From: Gyrodactylus bullatarudis | Taxonomy: Eukaryota > Platyhelminthes > Monogenea > Gyrodactylidea > Gyrodactylidae | DNA length: 64,000 nucleotides | Reading direction: 5' to 3' | NCBI GenBank assembly: GCA_012064415.1 | Contig: SSNU01000155.1 | Span: 703,346 to 767,345, forward strand | Notes under the pieces: model-generated | What the model was told of the DNA's origin: nothing | The model's input: the letters and a program-made list of their open reading frames with translations, nothing else | Database searches by the model: none | Translations under genes and position numbers: made by a program | Part shown: piece by piece, positions 45,101 through 60,100 of the stretch | Numbering within the stretch: position 1 is the first letter of the stretch | Layout: every line of letters begins with the position of its first letter

Positions 45101-48100
45101 GTAAGGATGCTGTCAAGAAGTCGGAGTTCATCTGTGAGTACTCTCATTCTCAGCCTGTTTTGTATGTAAGCTCTGATCAATACTGATTACTCCACTTTTA
45201 TTGGTATTCTCATATACCAATCAACCAATATCTATCCACTCTGTTATAATAATAAACTCTCAAGACATGCATACAGGCCTCTTCTTTTTTTTCTGAGGCT
45301 AACGACACCATATCAAAATTAGTTTCATTGCTAGGGTTGAGCCAATCATCACACCATCTTCACTCTCTTCATGCTATCTCGCTGTCTTGATAACAAGACA
45401 AAAGCCTTTCGTGTTTATATAAAATAACAGCATTTTTCTTATTAAAAAATATTTTCTACTTATTTCTTTTTTACATTTTGATTTTCAAACAACATGATCG
45501 ATTATTCGAGAAAGGCCAGTAGTAGTAATAGTTTTGCGGAGAATCAGAACAGAATTTCCCGGCGAAGAGCCTATGAGAATTTCCTTCTGACCACTCGAGA
45601 AAAGAGTCTCCGCAAAATTAAATCAGTTGACCTTGATGAGCCTGAGGAGGCGACTGCCCACGGGTGTCTCTCCTCAGATAGCCCAACTTGTTGTAGGAGA
45701 ATGGAAACCTTTTTAACGACCAAAATGACTGCAAGTAAATCCTCCCCTAAGAGATCTCAGAAACAAACGGCCTCCTCAAAGAGTCCACGACTCAAGTCAT
45801 GCTTTAATGATGACGGGGAAGAAGACTCTTTGAGGGAAGGCCTCCCACCCTCTGATTCATTATCCCTGATTTATTCAAATAAATACTCAACAATATCCAG
45901 TGGTACTAAAAAGAATTTTTCATCTTTTCATAAAAAACCGCCACTCTCTTCATTACAATCACGGAATAAATTAAAACAGACTGATGGAAAAAATCAAAAT
46001 TTCCTCAAGGCTGCACGTGCCGGTAATCACGGCAAGATCTCAGAATACCTCAAATACAATCTGGATATCAACTCAATAACTTCGGTGAGTATTCCAATTT
46101 TATTCAACTACAAACACAAATAAATAATAATAAGTAGATATTTTATATTCACTGGTTAGTTTACTCTTGTTTACAGATCTGTGATGTGAAGTAGACTTAT
46201 TCAAAATACATGTATGACTTTTCTTTTATAATACTCTATACTATTTTCTGATACTTTGGTAAATATAATCTGTAGAAAGATGAAAGATGAAAATAGAGAT
46301 GAATTCCGAAATTACTTTAACTTTACTCTAACTGAGCCAATCAAGTTTTCATGTTTTGTTGACTTTCTCTTTCAAATAACATTTAAAATTGTACTACACA
46401 TTAATAATAAAAATAATACAACTCATAAATGTGATAAATGACTCATTGACAAAGTAGTATTTTCTCTCTAATGAACAAAAAACTGGTCCTAATTCATTCA
46501 TTTAACAAATTCTAAAAAAATACTCTCCTTCTTTTACAATTCATTGAAAATAACCATTGAGAATAATCATTAGAGTAAACTTGATTTGGTAAGATTTATA
46601 TATCACCCTCTAAGTGTGTACTTTAAAATTGTTAATGAAAGTTGATTTTCTCTCGCTACCAAGCGTGCAATAACTTGATCTCTCTCTCTACATTCCCTTC
46701 AAATGCAAATTCTCATACGTTTGTTTCTTTGCCTTCATCTTGTTATTAATTCGGCTCTTAACTAGGAAAGAAACATTCTTCGATTTGTTTTCTTTTTCTT
46801 CCCCTTTGCCAAATCAACCAACAAATCCTAGCATAGCTTACAACAGGGATCTCCTTGATAATAATGTCAACTGCAATAGACATTGTTCAGGTTATCTCCA
46901 CTCCCCTTCATCTCCTGTACCTAATTAAAAATGTTTTTTTTTCGATTTTTGCATCATAATTTTCAAATTAAAAATCCTCTCTACTCCAAGTAATTTGTGA
47001 GCAACTTGTAAGAAATTGTATTGCTTGTAGGAGGTGGATCGCCTCTCACATAACAGCCGGAAAAAGTTTCAGATGTATTGATTTATTGAGAAAGGTTTAA
47101 CGTACAAACCAGAGAAATTCTACCATCTCCCCCTTAATAAAAAACGCACTGTTTACTAACAGTGTTTAGGGATGATATAATAATATTATCAATTGTTGAT
47201 TCAGTGCCCTGTACCAATAAAATTCAATTCAAGTCATTACTGAAATTGCCCTAGGAGAGTCAACGCCTTCTTGTTATCCAATCACAATCAGATAAAAATA
47301 ATTTTTTCCCAAAAAATCTTAGAGAATCAGTTGACAGTTTATTATTCTTGGTAGTAAATCGAGAGTAACATGAGTACTACTTGAGTAGACTTGGACGAAA
47401 TTTTCCAGAATTACTAATTCGCTCATGATAAAGTATTTTTGCCAACTTTCCACCGAGTTTCGCTGCAAAGTTTTATGCTTTTGTAAAACAAAACTATGAA
47501 AATCTATTTTTAGACATTAAACCTACTAGCAAAGTGTGGTCACTGGTTATTACTATATCCATATAAACTCTAACTTGATGGAGATTGTCTTCTCACACCT
47601 AGATGTTAGAAATTCGGATAAACAAGTGTCAATTCCATAAGAGAGTCAAATAATATTCAACTCACGGTGGCAGATGTCCTTACCAAACTTAGCTAGTAGG
47701 TTTAATGTCTAAAAACAATGTCATTTCTACTTTGTGCTTATTCAAAAAAAATGAAAATCTATATTCAAATAAAAAACGTTTTTTTAACGATTTTAACTTG
47801 AATTCACATTATTTCTTCCACAAGAGTTGCTTAAAATGACTTGAATTTCAATAAAATCGTTGTAAAATGAAATTTCTTTCATTTTTCATTCGAAGAACAA
47901 TTTTTATTCACAAATTTTCACAATTTTGTTTGTCGAGAGGCATAAAAAGATAAATTTTGAGCGAAATTCGGTGGGATAATGTTAAAATACTTTCATATCG
48001 ATTGGCGATTTTAGTAATTTTGTCATAGTACATTTCTGAACTTTTTATTAGAGAGACTATTATATTTTGGTTCCTTGGGATTTCACCAGCTATCACATTT

Positions 48101-51100
48101 TTATTATTAAATGTACTTTTATAATTCCTCGTGTGCAGATTTATACATTGGAGAGTGTGATAGAAGACAATGTAAATTTGCAATACCACATCATCCTGTA
48201 AAAAACTACAACCAATCCAACCAACTATGTGCTTTTCATTCACATTAGGTAGTATGCATTAAAAAAACTAATAATAAATATTTACTATATAGATTTCATT
48301 AAGAAATTTTTCAGAATGAAAATAAAACAAACTTTTTTTCACTACAAGAAATAGAATTTTAAAAAATGATGAACCAATCAAATTAAGGCATAAAAAATAT
48401 GTTCAAATTCGAGACTGTTTATATTTTTATTTGCAAAGAGAGTTGATTTAAACATACTGTCCCATCTGCATATCCCTTTTCTTATTTCAGAGGATAAATG
48501 AAATGATCCATTTTATTTATGGCTTGTCCTCTGAATACAGAATTATTTTATAAATAATTCAATTTGATACAAGAAATAGTTCGATAGAAGATGAGTAGGA
48601 AGAGGAATGAGAATAAAACTTTCCTCTACTCTACTTTTACTAATGCTGCAATGTCTCTTGGATCGAGAGAACTGTTGTAAAGTTTACTTTTTAAAATTAC
48701 TTTACCATAATATTTCTATTGTATACAGAACACAGTTTATCGTCGAAGTTATACAAAGTACAATAAATGCACTATCAACAACAACAACTACAATAGAGAT
48801 GATTCTTTCATCTTTCCTAATGCTGCCTAGTACAGTGTATATACCAGTGAGGGCAATTCATTCGGAATAAATGTCCAGATTTTTATTATTCCGGGAAAGA
48901 ATTGCATTGTAATTAAAATACTTGTAATACTAATAGGAAGAAAAAAAGGACAATATATATACACTGTATATTGAATATTAGGATATGCCGAAGCACTTTC
49001 AAAGAATTCTGTAATTTCCATAGAAATTTTCGATTTTGAAAGAGTACACACACGAATTTATCTATTGTATTGCATATTCAATATAAGAATCTAGGTCTTT
49101 CTTTGCCCTACGATGATATTAAAGCTAATTGAAATAAAGTTAGGAACATTTTTTTGAATTTGACCTAAAAAATATTTATCGAAACGACTCCAGTTACGAC
49201 AGCATTAGGTTCGAACAATTCAAAATGAATAATTCTTATTCTGTACCAGAATGTGGTCAGTATGACTTTCTATGCAAGTCTATCTTGTTTAGACTAAGTC
49301 ACGTACTTATTAGCGCTGTGCCAAGACCTTTTACGGCCATGATTCTTCAAATTTTATTCTTTCTCGTAGTAAAATTCATTGAAAAATGGTGGCGCGAATT
49401 TGAAAATTTGACATCTTTAATTAAAATTAATTTTTAATTTAATTAATCTTCTACACTCTGTGGGCTTCCATTGGGTATCAGAACCAACTATAAATAAATT
49501 ATAATTAGGAAAATACTCCGAACATTCCTTTTAAGAGGAACATAACACGGGTAGTGATTTGAAAAAAGTTTTGAGATCTTGATTCAGTATAACTTATCTA
49601 AAACAAAATTTTATGTTGATTTTAGGTCTGCTTTTATAATTTCGCTACCGTTAATATTTTGGCCGCTATGGCCAAAAAACAAAAAAAATTAATTTTGAGT
49701 AGCTCAATGATCTTAATTGATATTTTTGGTAAGAAAACATAGAAATTCGAAATTGATTTTATCTCCATTAGAAAGAGCGTAAAATTTTGCGTTAATTAAT
49801 GGGTAATATAGCGGGATTTAGCACTCTCGTAAAGCTTTTTAGAATGCACGTAAAGAAATCCTTTAAAAAATACATATTCTTCGAGTGTTTTTCTTCTTAT
49901 TTGATTTGTGGATTTAACAAATTTTGAAAATTTAAAAAGTTATCCAATGTGAAATCCAGTTTTCTTTCTAATGGTGCTATTTTTATTAGCTTAGGATCAG
50001 TCGTTTGGAAGTTATTTGGCATTTTTATCAATTCTCCTAGGTTCAATCACATTGATGAATGAAAATATGAATTAGACAGAATACTTTTTTATTCGAGGAA
50101 ATTTCATATAATAATTATAATTTATCCCTCAAATACACACTTGATTGTACCCATAAAAACGGGATAACTTCAATTTTGGTTCCATGGTATATATTCCCTT
50201 GTCCCCAAATTTACATTTTGTTAAAAACACGCCCTTCTCCTCATTCTCCCATAGCTAAGAGAAATATGCCCATAATTTTTATAATTGCATTATATTGCAT
50301 ATTCCATTCACTATAAAGAATAAAACAACAGTATCAAGATCAAATAATAATACAATAATTAGATATCTATTCAATGTTTGTGTATACTTCCTTATTGATT
50401 AGTTACTAAAATTGTTTTCAAAATGGAAGACATCTTCCATTCCCATGTTTTTCCAAGAAGTCATCTTTCATCTTTTACAAGCAATCTGTATTATTAAGGA
50501 ATAAAACATTTAGGATTTAGTTCTTTCAAAAGATTCAAATTATTTTATTCATTTTTTTCCAAGAAATTACTCATAACTAGGGCGGTCAAAATGATATTTT
50601 TGAATTATGAAATTAGCATCAAGGACAATTTTGCTATTCAAAATCGAATGCTTCTCTTCCATCTTTTGCCAAGCTAAGCTTTTGTCAGATAAATAATATA
50701 TTAACCCTTTCGGTGTCGAGACTATTTCACAATTTTTATGAAAACCAAAATTTAGCTATGAAGTTATTTGGCCGAAAATATTACTAATCCAATTTCACAT
50801 TGTGGGCTTCAATTTAAACTTTAATTGAACTGGTAGAGTTATAAAGGTTCAAAAAAATAGGAAAATGGACATATATGTCCATCGGCACCGAAAGGGTTAA
50901 AATGAGTTCAATGAGGAGCTCATTTTGAGGATTCAGAAATCGCTTGAATATTTAGTAATGAAGCTTATGCTTCGCCAGATCTCTTCAGACTATTACACCG
51001 GCTTGTAGTAAAATTTAACAGATAAATTTTGGTAGTCATCCTCTGATTGGTTGAATCAATATCATGGAATAATAATGGGGAAGAAGGAGATCAAACTGTT

Positions 51101-54100
51101 AATCTCCAGGGTCATTATTTCCTCTCTACGTCCATTAAAGGTTGGCTACTTAAACTTTTACGTTTTCTACCTTTTTTCTTTATTGCAGGTGTAGAATTGT
51201 TGGGAATTTTTTGATTCGCTGGCTGAGAACTTTCGCTGACTTCTCTAAGTTTAAACTTTTGCTCTCACTTAGTTGCTGGGGCAGAGGACTGGAGTTGATT
51301 TGATTGAGACTTAAATTCAACTACTTGCTCTTTTTGTTCACTAATGTTAACAATCTCATTTGTTTCTGCTTTCTCTCAGGTAAATATTAACATGAAGACA
51401 TCTTCTTTTTCCAAACTATCGTTGTCATATCTTAATTTGATTCATGCTGTTTCTAGAGCTTCTCAATATCGAAATAAAGCCTGGTCTGAGAGCTTTTGAT
51501 TGGTTGAAAATAATTTTTAACTTCATTCGGACGAAACAGCAGAAATTATTTTAAAAAGTAATATTTTTCCTATGCCATATTTTTTGACCGCCTTATTCAT
51601 CACTTCAAAAATTCAATGCAAAATTTACCAGATTAATGTGAGAAAACCTTTTGTCTTTCAGAAAGGTTTGAATGCACTGCATTTAGCTGCAAAAGAAGGT
51701 CACTTAAAGGTAGTCCAATTGCTCCTTGATAACGGAGCGAAACCAGATCTCCCAACGAAGAAAGGCAATACAGCGTTACACATTGCCAGCTTAGCTGGAC
51801 ATTTCGATATTGTTAAAAGCTTAATTGATAACAAAGCCAATGTTAATATTCAATCACAGGTGAGAAAGTTATTTTCTATTCACTTTTCAATTTTCAATAA
51901 AACGTTTTTTTTAAAAAAAGATCAAATTCACTTTCTACAAAAAACTAAACGAAAAGCGAATTAATTGAGATTTTCTGGGTCTTGTAAGTCTACCAAGTTT
52001 AACGTGGCTTTTAGCACTTTTGACTCTGACAAGTCGTTTCTATACTCATAAGTAAGGATACGAAAAACTAATCACAATTTAAAGGGGTCCCACAATAAGT
52101 TTATTTCAATTTCTTTTCAAAAAATGACATTTGACACACAGAGAGAACATATTAAATAACGAGAAATCTCCCACATCAGGAATTTTGGTGAAGACAGGTT
52201 TGAATTTCATCTCATTCTAAATTACAATTAGAATGTTTTGTAAATAAATTAATCAAATAAAACAGGAACCATGGTAGAAAAAGAATCAATTTGCGTATGA
52301 AAGTGAATTTGAATTTGTATTTATGGTACTCAATCGATTGACTCAATTTTATTTCTATAGAATGGCTTCACACCTCTCTACATGGCCGCACAGGAAAACC
52401 ACAAGGACATTGTCGAATATCTCCTTGAGAAAGGTGCTAATCAAACTCTTTTAACTGAAGTAAGTCTTCCTTTTGTTCATTCTCTGTTTCAAATGGAGGA
52501 AAAAAATACAAACACAAAGGAGAAATGCATTGTTTCCCTCTCTCTTACATTGATAAATAAATTTAGAGTGAACCAAAATAACTCTTGATATCTCAATCAT
52601 AATATATATTTGTAGATAACTCTATCATGCGCATTAAATGCATGAAAGTGAAAATTACCTTTGCATTCACTATTCCCTCTTTCCCTTACTGACTGGCACA
52701 AAAGGGGAGCAAATTATTTTCCTGTGAAATGATAAAGAATGTAAAATAATAATTCCAATTTAAGGAATTGGTAGCCAATAGGAAATGGAGAAAAATTCAT
52801 TCATCAGAATTTACAACTATAACTACTACCAATACTATATTTACACTTTGAATGCGTGTGGTAAAACTTTGGAATGCTCATTTTTTATGATTAAAGTAAA
52901 ATTTAGATTAGTTGATATTATGGTAGAGACCAGTCTTTTATTTATCATTGGTTATTTCACAAGAGGTATTTTATATTTATGAATTCTCTTAATAAAATAA
53001 CTAAACAAGTAACATGTTTTCTAAGAGAGCTCTGCACTCAATCTACGATCATGAAAAGATTTCAATCGATTTCGGCCAATTTTATTACTCCCCAATACAT
53101 CACATGTTACTTTTATTATCCCTTTCATAAAGAACCGACTGGTCCATTATTATTATTACTCTGTATACATTTATAACGAACAGTTATGGGACGGAGGTAA
53201 TAAATAAACTTTGCTGAAAAAATAAGAGATAATTAACACCATATATGATATATGGCTGGTTTGTTCCATGATAATTTACTTTTCACGGTGATATCGATCA
53301 ATGAATGAATGAATGAATGTATATAGAAGAGGGGGATATTAACTTTTATTATTTGATCATTAATAGTAACTCTTTCTTCTTCTTTGTCGTTAGGATGGAT
53401 TTTCGCCTTTAGCTGTAGCTCTACAACAGGGTCATGATAAAATTGTTACTTTACTACTTGAAAGGGACGATCGTAGCAAAATTCGATTGCCTGCTTTGCA
53501 TATAGCTGCCAAGAAGGATGATGTTAATGCTGTAAAATTGTTCCTCAATAACACTTCAGTCAATGTGGATCATACCTCTTCAGTGAGTCTCATGATTTTA
53601 TTTCTGATCTCTCCCGCCTTCATTATCAAAAGTCTATAAGAAAAATACTCCTTGTCAGTTTCCTCCAATCAGATTGGAGAAACCTAACCAAAAGAGCAAG
53701 TTGAGACCCAAATATCATATTCTAGCAGAAATAACAACTCTAATCATTTACTAGCAATAAAGTTATGAAAAAATGTCGGCAGAGAAACACTTAAAGGAGT
53801 GATTTTTTCAATCCTTTGTTGATTTTTATTTATTGTCCAGAGTGGATTTACACCCCTCCATATTGCCTCGCATTATGGGAATAAGAATATGATCCTCGCG
53901 TTGATTGAGCACGGGGCTGATGTCAACTTTAAGGCAAAAGTGAGTTTGCTGAAAGTTATCCCTAAAATACTAAATTATTATTAATAATTTCAACAGAGCA
54001 ACATCACACCTCTGCACTTGGCAGCTAAATGGGGTAAACAAGCAGCAATCTCGGCCCTTTTATCATCCAAAGCGGAAGTTGACTCTCGCACAAGAGATGG

Positions 54101-57100
54101 TCTCACTCCGTTACATTGTGCTGCTAGATCTGGACATGTTGATGCCCTTGAACTTCTCCTCAAGGCTAATGCAAATCCTGCTTCGAAAACCAAGGTACGT
54201 CATATTTTCCTATTCTATTATTATTGTGACCCATGTGTAAATCATGTCCTCATTAGAGGACTGCTCAACTCCTCAGCATATTTAACCGAATATACAAGCA
54301 TTGCAAGTAAAAATGAATGAAAAAAATGTTTGAAAATGTATTTAAAAATACTCCAACTTTTCTGGAAGAGAAGGTAGATATTTTGCATGTTTTAGATATA
54401 ATGAATAATTTACGTCTGTTAATCGGGATGGCTTAGTGGGTACAGTACCTACCGTAATTGAAAATAATATTAATCCACCCCGTGTTCAAGTATTAACCCA
54501 CTCGACTTTTTTGAGAATTTCTACCTTTGTTCTCAGATAGTTCTGAGAATAGATTTTTACATAAATAAAATCCTCTCTATCTATTACTAAAATCTGTTCG
54601 AGAATTGTAGTGTTGATAGTTTTAAAAATTCAGCTGTACTCTAGTCCTCATCATTTATGAACTTGTAAAAGTTGGATTAGAATGATTTTCCTGGTACGCT
54701 ATTCAAGATTTGATAAAATCTTTTCTTCCGATTTTACCCATTGACCAGCGAAGAGATATTTTCCCCATGGAGTAGAGTAAAAACTGCGCAATTCAAAGAA
54801 ATTAATTCATTCATAATCTAAAATTAGGAATTTCTGTTTCTTTTTTCGTAGGAACTGGGAAGAAGCTTGACATAGACATAATTTCCAGTGCCAATAGAAT
54901 CTGCCTCTCATTCGTTAGATGGATGGATGAATAGATTGTATCTTAACACTTGGAGAATTCGGTATATCGGAAAATAGCTCACCATAGACACGTTATAGTT
55001 ATAGTTAGGAGAGCAGAGGAATATGCAAATAATTTGTAACCAACAAATTCTTCCGGGTTAAGTAGAGAGATGTATGCATCTCACTCGCTTTCTGTCAATT
55101 CTGATCAGTATGAATAAATAAATACACATAGGCAAAGGGAGGGAAAAGAAAATATCGAATTATTACATTCACATTTGACTTTTTCCTTCAGAATAGTTTT
55201 TTCCATTACTTTTTTTCCAAGGGGAAAAAAGAGAAAAAATTAAAATCCAAAAATTTGTCCTGGTTATTATTTTGTTTAAAATCTATACCTTTTTTTCCAA
55301 ATAAACTCAGATTAAAGCTTGTTCATGATTGTTTGAGAAAAAAAATCAATTCAAATTATTTGGAAAGTATCGATTTACTTTTAAGAACTAAATTGAAAAT
55401 AAGACAGGTGTACTTTTCCATGGTGTGTAGCTAAACTGAGAGAGTAGGCCTTTGAGTGAAAAAATTCACAAATGTTTCAAATACAAGATTACAATAAAAC
55501 TCTTTAACGAATACCTCCTTTAACGATATGGGTGAGCTGGTTCGCTTTCGATCAGGCCTTCAACTCAGATCAGTATTATTTATTTTTTAAAATTATTTTA
55601 GATACTTGATTTAGATTTTATTTCGGTTTTTGTGACCAGGGTTTAATACTTAAAATCTTGAATTCCATACGGGTTGGACTTTCAGCGCTCATGACCCTGG
55701 TTTGATTCTCGGCTACAGTAAACTGAGGAGTCTCAACAAAGAAAAATTAAAAATCAATGAAGATCTTCTCTCTAATTAATAATTATAAGGTCGCTTCCAT
55801 TTTTATAAAAAGTCTTGAAATTGCTGAAAAATTGCTGTATTAGTTTTTGCAGAGGAAATAATCCCCCCTTTCATCATATGATTATGGAATTTTTATTGTT
55901 CCAAATTTTCCAAAATCATTTTGTTTCTGCCTTTCTAGAAAAAAGTAGAAATTTAAATTTCCCTCATCTATATAGAGTGGCCTTTCTCCCCTCCATATGG
56001 CAGCACAGGGAGATCACATGAAGATTGCAAAAATCCTTTTATCCAAAGGTGTCCCTGTTGATTGCATAACAACAGTAAGTTAATCGTTCATTCACTCCCT
56101 CATGCAGTTGAATAAACTCTTTAAACTTTTCTCAAGGATTACTTGACACCGTTGCATGTTGCTTCACATTGTGGAAGTGTCAATATCTCAAATGTACTCT
56201 TGCAAAAGAAGGCCGATGTCAATTCAAGAGCATTGGTTAGTCTTTTCATTCAAACTTTATTTCTCATAGAGAATGTAAAGAATGCTATTATCGATCGAAC
56301 CTTTCAATTAATCTACGCTTTTTAATTTCCTATCACATTTGTTCCTGATGATATGTGGGAATGCATACCTTTTTGTGTGCTATGAGAATTAACTAGGCCT
56401 CTAACAAGTAGTAAAACTAACTGGGAACATTAATTTAAGTGTAAAAATATTATTCAGTTATATGAAATAAATTGTGGTTTTCTTTTCAACAAAAAGAATG
56501 GATTCACTGCTCTGCATATTGCTTGTAAGAAGCAACAGATTCCAATAATCGAGCTCCTTCTCAAGAATGGTGCTGATATCAACTTTCAAAATAACGTAAG
56601 TCATGAATAGTTTTGATGATAACCCATGAATACAATAATTCTGCTCTTTTCAGGCCGGTTTGACACCCTTGCATATAGCAGCCTTAGTGGGATCAAAGCC
56701 TGGAGTTGATCTCTTACTCAAGAATAAAGCCAATTTGAATATTCTGACAAATCGGAGTGAAACTCCTCTCCATTTGGCTGTGAGGAGCCAGAAAGTCGAA
56801 GTTGTCAGTGCCCTGCTCAAGCAGAATGCTTCATCTGATATCTTTGATTGTGTGAGTATAGTATATCTCTAATTGGTAAAATTTTTTGTTGAAATTAAAA
56901 AAATACAACTCTGAGAAGTATGAGTAGACTCATTATTGAAAAAAAACTATAATTTATTTGTAGCCATGACAACGCCATATTTTCAGAAGAAGATACAAAA
57001 GTTGAAAGCATTTTTACAATCTCCTGACACAGAAATATGAATTAGTCCTCAGAATAGTCGATATTTACTAAATTACAATAATTTAAATGCATACTTACCA

Positions 57101-60100
57101 AAATTTTATAGGACAACTTGCGACCACTGGACATTGCCATCAAACTGGGAAATCAGCCAGTCTCTCAATTATTAATTGAGCATCCCCAAACAGAAATCAA
57201 TTATGCTTCGATAAAAGACAAAATGACACCATTGCATTTAGCAGCCAAGGAAGGTACAAGCCCAGAAATTGTTGACCTCCTTATTAGAAAGGGAGCTCAT
57301 CTTGAAGCGAAGAATAAACGTGGTTATAAACCGATCCACTTGGCTGCCAAGTCTGGCAATGTAAAAATTTTCAATCAAATTCTAAACTATGATAACAGCC
57401 AGTTAAATGCCAAGTCAAACTCTGGCTACACCCCATTGCATTTGGCGGCAAATTTCAACAAGTCTGAAGTAGTCCAGTCGATTCTCAATCGGAACAATTC
57501 AGAAATCAATGCATCCAGCAAAAACAACGTAACTCCTCTACATTTGGCCATAAAAAATAGTAATGCACCCATGGCGAAAAGTCTTATATCAGCAGGAGCT
57601 GATTTAAATGCAAAAACCTCTGATGGTTTAACACCCCTCCATATGGCTGCCCTTCGTGGACAAGATGAGGTTACAAGAGTTATCATGGAAAAATGTTCTG
57701 ATCAGTCGATCGCTCAAGACGTCAACCATCTAACACCAATTCATCTGGCTGCAATGGAAGATAATGCTCAATGCTTAAGGCTACTTTTGAATGAGAATAG
57801 GAATCTGGAAAAGACGCTAAAAACGTCTAATTTTAGTCCCCTTCACTTGGCTGCCTATTATGGCCAATTAAACTCTGTAAAGACTCTTGTTGAGTTTGGC
57901 ATCAAGACTGACTTGATCAATGAAATGCTGGATGCTCGAACAAAGCTGGGAAATAATCCTTTGCACATTGCAGCTCAACAAGGACACACCCTGGTAATTC
58001 AGAGAATTCTTGAAGCTGGATCTCAACCAGACTCCTTAAATCAAGTGAGTTCTCCTTCGACACGAGGGAATCAACATCAAAACTCTTCTTGATTGACAAT
58101 GGTTCTATAAACTATAAAAAATATTTATAGGTACAGTATTCACAAATATTTCTATAAACTTACTTCATAGTAGGTATGCAAAGTTCTAGTTTTATTAATT
58201 TCCAATCCAAAAGCCTTATGAAATAATTGATTATCTAGGAGGGTTGGACTGCTGCCCAAATAGCAAACAAGCGGAATTTCCAGAAAATATTCGAAAAACT
58301 CTCAGAAATTACCACCAATGTGACAGAATGGAATAAGCCAAGTTCGAATTATGAAAATTCCAGCTGTGAATTGACTCTTGAGACACCCGACAATGTTTCT
58401 CTGCCCATTCTCTCGGATAGTGACGGGGAATCGAGTGAGTTTGGTCCTTGCATTGAATAGGCCAATACTAAAGAGTAAAATGGAAATATAGTTTTTATAA
58501 AACATCTCTTCCCTTGTAGGTGATACCTCTCTGACTCCAGTCACTTTGAGAAGAAAAATTAATCAAAAAGATTTCGGTAAGTGACAAAAGAGAGCGTTTA
58601 CAGAGCTCAATAACTAATTTTCCCTTTTAACCTAGAATCATTAAAGTATGAGACCCTATGCAAAAGTATGGAGTACATGCGATCAAATGAGCCGCGTAAG
58701 AAACATCATTCTATAGAATTTTTCTATTTTTACAATCTGAAAATCTTCTCTTGTAGAGTGTGAAACATTAAGAGTTAGCTCGAATCAGAACACCGAGGCA
58801 AGAATAATATCGAACGAGTCACTTGGCAAAGTGAGATTCCCAGCTCTGTGTCACAAGGCGAAAGAGAGTTAATTTTTTTTTCAATTTCAGTTGCAGCTCT
58901 CTGACGGAGATACATACTCTGTTGGGAATTCGATAATGCCAACATCAAATCAGTTGATTAAATTGCCGACATTAGATCAACCAAAATTGGGAAATCAAAT
59001 AACAGAATGGAATTTCGACTCGGAAATCAATTCAACAAAGAAGAGGCCATTCAAGGCCGGCTTCTTGGTTTCCTTCCTCGTGGATGCACGGGGTTGTCAG
59101 GTTGAAGCGAAACGCAAGATGAACTTGAAATTCTTCATCCCACCAAATGCTACGAACAGTCCGACTAGAATAGTCTGTCGTCTTATAAGACCAGACTTGT
59201 CAATGACTCGACCAATGTTGAATGATGGTGATGCTCTTGCTTGTCGTCTATTGGAATTGGGCCCTTATCACATGAAATTTGATACTCCAGTTATGCTAGA
59301 AATTCCCCATGTTGCTTCACTTCGAGGTCGAGAGAGAGAAGTTTTGGTCCTTCGAAGTGATAACGGAGATACCTGGAAAGAGCATACAATTGATGCAAGT
59401 GATCAGGCTATTTCTGATATTATCGGGAATAAATTTGGTAATTTTTAGCATCAATAAAATAATTCGTAAAAACTAAATTTATCTTTCTAGGCAATATTGA
59501 AAGTACAATGGAGACAAGCAAGAAAAATGTCCAGAGAATCATTACCAACGATTTTCCTCAATACTTTGCGTTAATTTCAAGATTTCGTCAGGAAATCGCT
59601 CTGGTCGGCCCAGAGGGTGGAGTTATCTGTTCAACCGTTGTACCTCAAGTTCAAGCAATGTTTCCCAAAGGCTCTCTTCAGAAGAAAATCAAGATTGGTC
59701 TCCAATCCCACGTCGTTCCCATGGAGATAATTAATAAATACTACTACAAGAAAGTTGCCGTATCTCCCATTGTCTCAATTGAGCCAAGAAGAAGAAAGTT
59801 CCATAAGCCAATAACTGTTACGATCCCATTGCCGAAATTTCCCAGAAATCTTCACCCTGGTTCCCAGCACAAAGAGAATATCAGATTACTTTGCTCGATA
59901 TCAGGGGGAACTGCATCGGCCTTTTGGGAAGATATAACCGGCACAACGCATCTTTCTCGTCACAAAGAATGCGCCTCTTTCACTACTACAGTATCAGCTA
60001 GGTAAGTTGAAACTTGAACAGTTTCCTCGCTTCATAGAACATTTAAACTCATTTAATTAAATAGATTATGGCTAATTGATGCTGTTGCTGGAGTTGATGT

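Larger units (their letters stand above)
46085..51661. other. Long ankyrin intron with repeats
   Basis: No coding exon with both splice sites and similarity is seen. It contains the MITE at 47512-47714, a dispersed repeat at 49360-49425, a piggyBac-like MITE at 50701-50900 and a degraded minus-strand reading frame at 51116-51375. Confidence 0.5.

Noticed and set aside
53301..53325. GAAT tandem repeat as a CRISPR-like or regulatory array
   Set aside because: A simple tetranucleotide microsatellite of few units in an intron; eukaryotic context.
54421..54520. Functional tRNA gene
   Set aside because: Only A- and B-box-like words; no complete cloverleaf or acceptor stem pairing could be drawn.
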